Origin: Sphaerisporangium rubeum
GTDB taxonomy: Bacteria > Actinomycetota > Actinomycetes > Streptosporangiales > Streptosporangiaceae
Assembly: GCF_014207705.1 (NCBI RefSeq)
Contig: NZ_JACHIU010000001.1
Coordinates: forward strand, 4,890,501 to 4,954,500
DNA length: 64,000 nucleotides
Reading direction: 5' to 3'
Under the pieces are notes generated by a model. It ran no database searches, had not been told where the DNA came from, and saw only the letters and a list, made by a program, of their open reading frames with translations. The translations under genes were made by a program, and so were the position numbers. Of the stretch, positions 17,396-28,500 are shown in pieces (the first letter of the stretch is position 1; every line of letters starts with the position of its first letter).

Positions 17396-17466
17396 CGTTT
17401 TGTTCCTTTTCTTGGTACGGCTTTCCTTCTGCCTCAAGAGTGCCGACGCGAGGGCCGGCGTCCCAT

Positions 17467-17480
17467 CCCACGATCGTGGG
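17467..17480. promoter_or_regulatory. Palindrome CCCACGATCGTGGG upstream of the FAD oxidase
   Basis: A perfect 14-bp palindrome 72 bp upstream of the oxidase GTG, and 15 bp from the larger palindrome at 17496. It shares the CCCA...TGGG ends with a 6-bp instead of 4-bp centre. Confidence 0.45.
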
Positions 17481-17495
17481 GTGCCGGCGTCCCGC

Positions 17496-17515
17496 ACCCC
17501 CCACGTTTGGGGGGT
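17496..17515. promoter_or_regulatory. Palindrome ACCCCCCA-CGTT-TGGGGGGT between divergent oxidase and macro genes
   Basis: Perfect 8-bp arms around CGTT, 50 bp before the macro-domain ATG and 100 bp before the oxidase GTG. It has the same CCCCCA-N4-TGGGGG core as the site at 6151-6176 before the LuxR gene, which makes that regulator the obvious candidate to bind it. Confidence 0.5.
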
Positions 17516-17564
17516 CCCTCTCCGGCCAGAACGGGACTTCAGGGTTGACGACGTGGGAGGACAC

Positions 17565-18091
17565 ATGAGGGTCACCCTGGCGCAGGGGGACATCACCGAT
17601 CAGCGGGTCGACGCCATCGTCAACGCCGCCAACTCCTCGCTCCTCGGTGGCGGCGGGGTCGACGGCGCGATCCACCGGCGCGGCGGGCCGGAGATCCTGC
17701 GGAGTGCCGGCGGCTGCGCGCGTCGGCGTACCCGCAGGGGTTGCCGGCGGGACTGGCCGTCGCCACCACCGCGGGGAGGCTCGCGACGCGTTCGGTCATC
17801 CACACCGTCGGCCCCGTCCACTCCGCCACAGACGACCGCTCGCACGTGCTGGCCTCGTGTTACCGCGAGTCGCTGCGCGTCGCGGACGAGCTGGCGGCGG
17901 CCACCGTCGCCTTTCCCGCGATCTCGACCGGCATCTACCGCTGGCCCATGCGCGACGCGGCCCGCATCGCGATCGGCACCGTGCGCGCCACACCGTCGCA
18001 GGTGCAGGAAGTGCGTTTCGTCCTGTTCGACGCCACCGCGTACGCCGTGTTCGACGAGATCCTCGCCGGCGGTCTAGAAGCCGATGGCTGA
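17565..18091 (+). pseudogene. Macro-domain (ADP-ribose/O-acetyl-ADP-ribose deacetylase) gene with a one-base frameshift
   Basis: The first frame from ATG 17565 reads [40 protein letters not shown] and PEIL, the ADP-ribose-binding loop 1 of a MacroD-type enzyme. After about 17702 the match continues only in another frame: [20 protein letters not shown], then [28 protein letters not shown], and [20 protein letters not shown] with loop 2. Restoring one G in the CGGAG at 17699-17703 (to CGGGAG) gives the expected ...ILRECRRLRA. So the gene is either freshly inactivated or carries a base-call error. The 3' end overlaps the MBL gene by 18 bp. Confidence 0.85.
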
Positions 18092-18772
18092 CGGCTCCCA
18101 CACCGAGCAGTCGTGCGCGAACAGCACGCGCCTCGGGTCGAACTCGGCGAGCCGTTCCAGCCAGGGCCGGTAGGACGGCAGCGGCGCCGCCGCGCCGTGC
18201 AGGGTCGCCTGCCGGGCCTGATGATCGGACGCGTAGTGCGACGCGAAATCGTGCGCCTGCCCCGCCAGCACCACGGTCCCGTCGGGACGGCGCAACACCA
18301 ATGACTGGTGGCCGTCGGTGTGGCCGGGGGTCGGGACGACGAAGACGCCGGGCCGGATCTCGGTCTCCCCGGTGAGCTCCTCGTAGACGGCGCCGGGGAA
18401 GTCGACGAGCGCGTCCACGGTGTACCGGCCGGCGCGGGCCGTGGCCAGCTCGGTGGCCTGGACGACGATGGGTTTGCCTGCCATGAGCGGGTTGCCGCCG
18501 CAGTGGTCGAAATGGAGGTGGCAGTTCACCACGAGCGTGATGTCGTCCACGCTCGTCCCCGCTTCGGCCAGCGTGTCCCGCAGTGACCGGCGCCGTGGCC
18601 GGTAGTGCGCCTCCGTGCCGGCGTCGGCGGCGCCGATGCCGGTGTCGAAGAGGATCAGCCCGTCGTCATGCCGCACCAGGTAGGCCAGCACGGGCTCGAC
18701 CCGCGGCTGCGCTCCCCCGGCCTCGGACGCCGGCCGGATGAAGTACCCGAGGTCGAGTCTGCGTACCGCCAT
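18074..18772 (-). CDS. MBL-fold metallo-hydrolase (AHL-lactonase-like)
   Basis: A 232-residue metallo-beta-lactamase-fold enzyme. The zinc motif [12 protein letters not shown] (HxHxDH), the [15 protein letters not shown]is and the C-terminal [10 protein letters not shown] complete a dinuclear site. FDTGIG is the usual early strand. LGYFIRPA near the N-terminus and the overall spacing resemble N-acyl-homoserine-lactone lactonases (AttM/AiiB group), but substrate specificity cannot be read from this. I place the start at ATG 18772, five bases after AGGGGG; ATG 18784 is an alternative. It is divergent from rpoB and convergent with the macro-domain gene. Confidence 0.8.
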   Translation of the reverse strand: MAVRRLDLGYFIRPASEAGGAQPRVEPVLAYLVRHDDGLILFDTGIGAADAGTEAHYRPRRRSLRDTLAEAGTSVDDITLVVNCHLHFDHCGGNPLMAGKPIVVQATELATARAGRYTVDALVDFPGAVYEELTGETEIRPGVFVVPTPGHTDGHQSLVLRRPDGTVVLAGQAHDFASHYASDHQARQATLHGAAAPLPSYRPWLERLAEFDPRRVLFAHDCSVWEPSAIGF

Positions 18773-18932
18773 GTTCCCCCTCATCCCGCCTATGGTGCCA
18801 GCCGGGGTGGCGTCGTTCAGCCGGTCCGCCGTCGGCGAACCTGGTGTCGCGCGGAGGCGATTATGAATTGACAAACGCGGCCCCTTACGTCATCATGAAA
18901 ATGCGCCTGAGGGAAATAGGTGCGCGGTAGCG

Positions 18933-18961
18933 TGGACAGATTAGCATGGAGCGTGTACGCT
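18933..18961 (+). promoter_or_regulatory. Probable vegetative promoter of the rpoB paralogue
   Basis: TGGACA (18933-18938), 17 bp, TACGCT (18956-18961) fits the actinomycete housekeeping -35 and TAnnnT -10. Transcription would begin near 18968, downstream of the in-frame ATG at 18963, which supports the TTG start of rpoB. A second TTGACA lies at 18868-18873 without a convincing -10. Confidence 0.5.
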
Positions 18962-19064
18962 CATGCGTCCACGCTGTTTCTCTTTCTGGCGACCCCGTCT
19001 ATGCGCGAGGTCGTCCGGCATGCGTGGAGTCAGTCCGCCGCCTGCCCTCGGAAGGACACACCTG

Positions 19065-22520
<3,456 letters not shown>

Positions 22521-22533
22521 CCCCGCCGACCAT

Positions 22534-22568
22534 GGCCGTCCCGCCGGCACACGACCGGCGGGACGGCC
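22534..22568 (+). terminator. Terminator hairpin after rpoB
   Basis: GGCCGTCCCGCCGG (22534-22547) and CCGGCGGGACGGCC (22555-22568) are perfect 14-bp arms with a 7-nt loop, 13 bp after the rpoB stop. No rpoC follows. This shows that rpoB is transcribed alone. Confidence 0.8.
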
Positions 22569-22676
22569 CCCGGTCCGCGTCTCTGCGTAACGGGACAATC
22601 ACACTTACGCCGTCCCGCCGCATGATCCGTATCCGCGTGCCATCTTCCGGGTGAGTCGTGGTGAGGGAGGCGGCAG

Positions 22677-23894
22677 ATGACGAGCAGTCCGGCCGGTTAC
22701 TCGGTGATCGACGTCGAGACCACGGGCTTGCGGGCCTCGTGGCATGACCGGGTCATCGAGATCGGTGTCGTGCACACCGACCTCGACGGCCGGGTGACCG
22801 GTGAATGGAGCACCCTGGTCAACCCGGAACGTGACCTCGGGCCGCAGCGCATCCACGGCATCAGTGCCGCCGACATCCGTCACGCGCCGACGTTCAAAGA
22901 GATCGCCGGTGCGGTCGCCGGGCTGCTGCGCGGCCGGGTGCCGGTGGGGCACAACCTCAGCTTCGACACCGGGTTCCTGGACGCCGAGTTCACCCGCATC
23001 GGTGTGACGACCCCCCTGCTCGGCGTCGTCGGTGTGTGCACCATGGCGGAGGCGCAGCGCTTCCTGCCACACGCGCCGCGCAACCTGGCCGGCTGCTGCG
23101 CCATCGCCGACATCCCCCTCGACGGCCACCACGACGCACTCATCGACGCACACGCCGCCGCGGCCCTCCTGCGCCACTACCTCGACCTGTCCCGCCCCCA
23201 CTCCCCCTGGCCGGCCGCGCTCACCTCCTGCGCCGCCGCCGAGTGGCCGCCGTACGCCGGTGGTGACGCTCCGTGGGTACGCCGCGGTGTGTCCGCCGAA
23301 CGGCAGCACCACTTCCTGGCCCGCATCCTCGACCGCGTCCCCCAGGCGGCCCAACCCGTCCAAGCCACCACGTACTTAGCTCTACTCGACCAGGTCCTCC
23401 TCGACCACCACATCTCCGCGTCCGAAGCCGACGCTCTGGTCGACCTCGCCACCACCCTCGGCCTGTGCCGAGCCGAGCTCGACCGCCTCCACCGCGACTA
23501 CCTGCTCACCCTGGCCCAAGCAGCCCTCGCCGACGGCGTAGTCACTTCTGAAGAGCGCCACGAACTCGACCTCATCGCGGGCCTCCTGCACCTCCCCGCC
23601 TCAGCCACCGACGAGGCCCTGACCGAAACCGCCACCCGCACCCCTTCCGCGTCACCCCGCTTCGCCTTACGCGAGGGAGACCTCGTCGTCTTCACCGGCG
23701 AGATGACCGAAGGCCGCGAGACCTGGGAGAACCGGGCCCGCCAAGCCGGTTACGTCCCCCACGCGAACGTGACGAAAAAAGTCCGATTGGTGATCGCCGC
23801 CGACCCTGACTCCCTGTCCGGCAAAGCTCGCAAAGCCCGCGCCTACGGCATCCCCATCGTGACCCCCGAAGCGTTCACCCGGCTGCTCATCTGA
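22677..23894 (+). CDS. DnaQ-family 3'-5' exonuclease with TerB-like and BRCT domains
   Basis: A 405-residue fusion. Residues 1-165 are a DEDDh exonuclease: VIDVETTGL (Asp-x-Glu), GHNLSFDTGFLD, and HHDALIDAHA with the catalytic His/Asp. Residues ~200-300 contain two helical TerB-like segments (LLDQVLLDHHISASEADALV and LAQAALADGVVTSEERHELDL). Residues ~320-405 form a BRCT domain (GDLVVFTGEMT, ARQAGYVPHANVTKKVRLVIA, ARKARAYGIPIVTPEAF) like that of DNA ligases. The architecture suggests proofreading or end trimming at DNA damage, with BRCT recruiting it to phosphorylated partners or ends. The start has GGAGG close upstream. It is convergent with the SBD-HNH gene, 4 bp apart. Confidence 0.85.
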   Translation: MTSSPAGYSVIDVETTGLRASWHDRVIEIGVVHTDLDGRVTGEWSTLVNPERDLGPQRIHGISAADIRHAPTFKEIAGAVAGLLRGRVPVGHNLSFDTGFLDAEFTRIGVTTPLLGVVGVCTMAEAQRFLPHAPRNLAGCCAIADIPLDGHHDALIDAHAAAALLRHYLDLSRPHSPWPAALTSCAAAEWPPYAGGDAPWVRRGVSAERQHHFLARILDRVPQAAQPVQATTYLALLDQVLLDHHISASEADALVDLATTLGLCRAELDRLHRDYLLTLAQAALADGVVTSEERHELDLIAGLLHLPASATDEALTETATRTPSASPRFALREGDLVVFTGEMTEGRETWENRARQAGYVPHANVTKKVRLVIAADPDSLSGKARKARAYGIPIVTPEAFTRLLI

Positions 23895-23898
23895 ACGG

Positions 23899-24783
23899 CT
23901 ACGCGTGACGCGCCGGCGCGTGGAACACCTGCCGATCGTGCCACTCGATGTTGGCGCGATCGACCGCTCGTAGACCGGCCTGCGGCCCCCGCACCGGACG
24001 TCCCACCAGTGACAACACCATGGCCTTCGCCGCCGCGGAGTCGCCGGTGAATCGCATCGACACCGCGATCGTCCGCTCCGCGGTGACCCCCAGCACCCCC
24101 TTGTCGAGCAACTTGTGGTGTATGGCACACAGACACAACCCATTGGCGAGCTCATCAGCCCCTTCGAAAGCCCACCACCGCACATGCGCCGCGTCCAACC
24201 CCACCACCGCTCCCCCGAGCCGGCCGTCGTACTCACAGAAAGCACACCGGTACTCGTACGCCATGAGCACCTGATCCCGGAACTCAGCCCCCCGCCGCAC
24301 TCTCGCCGTTCTCCTCGGCACCAGCTCCACACCGTCCAGTTCGAGACCCACGAACCGGCAGATGTCCGGATGTAACGACGGCGCGAAGTTCGCGTCGAGC
24401 AACTGCCGCGCGAGCCGCACCACAAGCTGCGAGTCGTCCGTCAGAGCCCGCAGCAAGTCGGGGTGCAACCGTCCCACCGCCTGCGACTCCCGTAACCGTC
24501 CAAGTCCCGACCCCGGGCTACCCGCTCCATTCACCGTGTCCACCAGCCACACCCCGTCGCTGGTCAGATGGTGGAACGGATACCCCGGACTGGTCTCACG
24601 CGGCGGCCCGAACTCCTTGAGCAGGTGCCGCAGATCCGCTTCCGCCGCACTGAACGCGATCGGCTCCCCACCGCGCCGCTGGAAACACCCGAGCGCGTAC
24701 AGCAAGAGCAGCGGCTTGTGCGGCGCACGCTCCCCATCCCGAACCCACCGCCGGATCCCCGCGACCCGCTCCACCCAGTCCAT
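23899..24783 (-). CDS. Phosphorothioate-DNA-binding HNH restriction endonuclease (SBD-HNH, ScoMcrA-like)
   Basis: A 294-residue type IV restriction enzyme. Residues 1-155 fit the sulfur-binding domain that recognises phosphorothioated DNA: RAPHKPLLLLYALG, EFGPPRETSPGYPFHHL, GSPGSGLGRLRES and LDANFAPSLHPDI. The HNH domain follows: Cys180 and Cys183 (CAFC), Asp198-Ala-Ala-His200, VRWWAFEGADELANGLCLC, HHK at 222-224, and the tail IEWHDRQVFHAPAR. It cuts near DNA modified by Dnd-type systems. No dnd genes are in the window, so it would bar phosphorothioate-marked foreign DNA. I start at ATG 24783, where family similarity begins; the frame stays open to 24924 without a convincing Shine-Dalgarno at either place. 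Confidence 0.85.
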   Translation of the reverse strand: MDWVERVAGIRRWVRDGERAPHKPLLLLYALGCFQRRGGEPIAFSAAEADLRHLLKEFGPPRETSPGYPFHHLTSDGVWLVDTVNGAGSPGSGLGRLRESQAVGRLHPDLLRALTDDSQLVVRLARQLLDANFAPSLHPDICRFVGLELDGVELVPRRTARVRRGAEFRDQVLMAYEYRCAFCEYDGRLGGAVVGLDAAHVRWWAFEGADELANGLCLCAIHHKLLDKGVLGVTAERTIAVSMRFTGDSAAAKAMVLSLVGRPVRGPQAGLRAVDRANIEWHDRQVFHAPARHA

Positions 24784-24933
24784 GACCGACGAGCCTAGGC
24801 GCACGCCGGACGGTCCGGCAGTCGAGGGCAGAGTCGCGTGGCTGAACAGATACCGGTGCTCGTCGGCGAGCGCCACCAGACGCGCCTCGAAGCCGGATAA
24901 ACACTTTCTCTGATCGGTCAGCACCCATTCTCT

Positions 24934-25509
24934 TCAACCGCGACGAATAAAGAGCTTCTTCGCGTTATCGGCGTTCATGTTCGCCTTGGCCCAGGCCATG
25001 TGCGCCTTGATGATCGGCCGCACTTTGTCGGCACGTCTGCGCTGAACATGGTCGAGAATACTTATCGCGGTACCGCACAGGCCGAGCACGCGCGCGTACT
25101 TGTTCTCCCGTCTGGCCCTCCCGATCTGTTCCAGCAACCGATTCAGCTGCAGGTCCGGACTTTTCGACGAAGTCGACGGATCTGGCGGCGTGACAGGTGC
25201 GGAACGGCCGCGTTTCGTGGGAGACGCTTTCCGGGCAGGGGTGACGGGCTGGCGCTTCGCGGATGACTTCTGCTTACTCGGACCGTTCGTACGCGTCGTC
25301 GGCGCGGCACCGTAAAGTTGCTCCTTGAGTGACTGCCGGAAATCTCGGTAGTCGTCGCGGGCCTCCGGATCGCCTCCGAAACCGGAGTGACCCAGTAACT
25401 CCACGTCCTTGAGCATGGCCTCTTCCAGCCGATGCTCAGTGGCGGCAACCGCCATCATGACTTCCCGCTTCGATCTGTCCCAGTTCAAGCCTGCCAACGG
25501 ATACTCCAA
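24934..25509 (-). CDS. Unrecognised 191-residue protein with basic linker
   Basis: I do not recognise a family. An N-terminal helical part (REVMMAVAATEHRLEEAMLKDVELL) is followed by a Lys/Arg/Pro/Ser-rich linker at about residues 75-125. A C-terminal helical, basic part (LNRLLEQIGRARRENKYARV, then IIKAHMAWAKANMNADNAKK) closes the protein. No catalytic motif or membrane segment. The composition suggests nucleic-acid or protein binding. It lies between the SBD-HNH gene (10 bp) and the DUF1998 helicase (37 bp), all on one strand, so it probably belongs to the defence operon. Start TTG 25509 (AGGAA upstream) or ATG 25458. Confidence 0.6.
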   Translation of the reverse strand: MEYPLAGLNWDRSKREVMMAVAATEHRLEEAMLKDVELLGHSGFGGDPEARDDYRDFRQSLKEQLYGAAPTTRTNGPSKQKSSAKRQPVTPARKASPTKRGRSAPVTPPDPSTSSKSPDLQLNRLLEQIGRARRENKYARVLGLCGTAISILDHVQRRRADKVRPIIKAHMAWAKANMNADNAKKLFIRRG

Positions 25510-25546
25510 GCATTCCTAGCCGAAATCAGCGCCAAGACATACAGAG

Positions 25547-28500
25547 TCAACGACGATCAGCCACAAGCCCACCGCCCTCCATCAAAGGCCGCAGGGTGCC
25601 GATAGCGTCCGCGCGGCTGAGGACTTCGTGGTGGGACTGGTTGTGGAAGCTGCGGAGGCAGCCGTAGCAGGAGGTTTCCTCGCCGCAGTCGCAGTCAGTG
25701 ACACGACGGTAGGCGGCCTGGACGACGCCGTCGAGGGCTCGGGCTATGCGGAGGACGCTGCCGGCGCCGCCAGGGACGGCGTCGAAGAGGATGAGGCTGA
25801 GTTGGCCGCCTGGACGGGAGTACAGGGTGCCGCCTATGTCGTCGCGGCTCAGTTCGAGGCGTTCAGCGGCGCCTTCGAGGAGTGCGTAGAGGACGGAGTA
25901 GCAGCTTTCGGGGGTGGCGGACAGGGGGAGGGCCAGGTGGTTGAAGGTCAAGTCGAGGAGGTCGGTTTCGTAGGGGTGGGCCAGAGATCTGCGGCGGAGG
26001 CGGCCGGCGCAGTCGGTGCCTCTCAGGAGGTGGGGGTGGGACTTGGGGGTACGGCTGGTCGTGGGGACTCCAGCGCCGCAGAAGTCGCAGATGAGGAAGC
26101 CGCTTCCACCGGGGCCTTCGGAGAGGGCGATCAGGCGGCCGCGGGTTCCGGCACGGCTGTGGATCATCGCGCCAGAGGCCGTCCGCCACATGGTTTCCTC
26201 GACTTCGGCGGCCAGGGACAGCACGTGCGTGGCGCCGTTCCAGCTGCGCTTGGGGGGTGTAGTGCTGGTTTTGGCGGGGTTGGATTCCGCGACGAAGCCG
26301 AACTCGGGGACGTAGTACTGACGTGGCGCGTTGCGTGCGAAGGTCGCGCAGGACGGACAGACGGCGTCGAGTCGTTCGTCGCCTTCCCAGTAGTGGCGGC
26401 AGTGTTCACAGATGAGGTAGTGCCTGCCGACCAGTTCGCGGTCGGGTACGCGGTAGACGCCGCCGGAGCGCCAGAGCAGGCCGCCGGCCACGACTTCCGA
26501 GCCTGGCGCGTACTCGTAGATGGCCGCGGACAGGTCGCGGGTGAGTTCCAGCTTCGCGCCGACCGGTTCACCGGAGTAGACGGTACGCAGTTCGACCGTG
26601 TCGACGGGGAAGCCGTACTTGGGGAGCACGTTGCGGTTGGCCAGGTAGCCGAGCAGGTTGCGCCTCGTCAGGGTGTTGATCGTCTTGGCATACCTGAGGC
26701 TCAGGAAGTCCTTACCGGCTTTGTACGCCTCCTCGCGACGCTCCTTGAAGATCTCCACGTCCTGCGCGAGTTGCTGCCTGATCTCCTCCAGCAGTTCGCA
26801 CAAGGTGTCGACCCACACACCAGTGCTCAGCCCGATCTCCTGCTGTACATCTGGTGGTAGCACGCGCCGCAGGGATTCCATGACGTCCACGGGTACCGGT
26901 GTCAAGAAAGTGGGGACCCGGGACGCGGGTACGTCGCCGTCGTCTGCGAGGAAGAACTCTCCAGCGGTCGACCAGGTGGCACCTGTGGTGTTCTTCTCGT
27001 GTCGCCAGAACGCGGCCAGCGCGATGGAGTGCGCGTGCCGCCGGTCGATGCGCTCGTTGCCGAGTGGCACGTACGGAGCGCGCACCTCGCCGGCGATCAT
27101 GGAGATCGGGTCCTGGTAGCGGGACAGGTCGTGCGATCGCCGCTGCGCGTAGGTCACCACGAGCGCGGCGGAGTCGGTGCGGCGGCCCGCGCGGCCGGCG
27201 CGCTGGACGTAGTTGGCCGTGGTCGGCGGCATGTTGCGCAGGACCACGGACTGCAGTTCGCCGACGTCCACGCCGAGTTCGAATGTGGTGGAGCAGGACA
27301 GGACGTTGACGTCGCCTCGCAGGAACCGCTGCTGGATGTCGGCGGCCTCCATGCTCGTCCACTGCGCGGTGTGCTCCTTCGCGACGAGCGGCACGGGGGT
27401 CATCGACCGGTAGACGGACCGGTAGTGGTTGTCGTCCTGCTCGGCCGGCGGAACGGTGAACGGCTCAAGGGCCCCCTGACAGCCGAGTGTCGGACAGACA
27501 CCACGGACCGAGACGGCGGTGATCCGGCGGCACAGGTCACACCGGTGCAGGGGACGGTCAGGTCCGACCGGCGCGAGCCGGAGCCACGTGTGGTCGACCT
27601 GGCGCAGTGTGCCGAGGAGGCGGACGCTCTCGGTCAGCAGCCAGCCTTCGCGTGGCTTGAGGATCATGGCCCAGCAGCCGCGCAGGACGTCCTTGGGGTC
27701 GGCCGGCGAGCCGAGTCTGGCGAGGATCCGGCTCACGTAGTCCAGCCGCCGGTTGGCGCCGCGGGTCGGCAGCCAGCTCAGCACCTTCTTCTTGGGTTCG
27801 GCACCGTCCTCGCGCAGGTAGATGGGGCCGCGACGCGGGTCGAACGCCTCGTCGCGGGGGTCGACGTCGTCCGGCATGGACAGCACGCCTTGCTGCCGTA
27901 CGGTGCGGAGCAGTTCGCCGGCCAGTGTCCAGATCTCCTCGTCGGACAGCCCCAGTGACCGCAGGCCCGCCGGTACGGCCCAGCGCGGCTCGCGGTCAAG
28001 GCCGACGCGCATGAGCCCGAGTCCTTCCAGGGACTGCCGGTCGTCCATGGCGACGAGTTCCTGCATGATCCACAGGCCCACCACCCGTTGGCGTTCCTGC
28101 TTGGACATGCGGCGGGTGAACACATGAGCACGGTTCGCGGCCTTGGCCACGTGGTGGGTGAGGTCGGTGACGCTCACCCCTTCGTCGTCCTCGTCGTCGC
28201 GGGTGGCCGCTTGGAGACCTTCGAGGATCAGGCGCCGGTGCTGGACGCCGGCGTAGCTGGACTCGAGGTACGGAGCGAAGAACGCGGCGGCCTGGCGGCT
28301 GTCGCTGAACGACAACAGCTTGCGTCCCTCCCCCGGCTGGTCGGCCAGCTCGTCGTCACCCGCGGGTGGCAACGCCTGGTAGAGCGCGGTGGCGAGTACG
28401 GCCACCGCGGCGTCGTTGCCGCTCTCGAACTGCCGCACGGTCGCCGCGCCGCGCGCGCCGCAGGCGACACAACCGGACGGGGAGTCCTGCCGGGTGTTGA

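Noticed and set aside
18963..19064. Upstream ATG extension of rpoB
   Set aside because: The ATG lies before the probable transcription start, lacks a ribosome-binding site, and the added residues do not match RpoB; the TTG at 19065 does.
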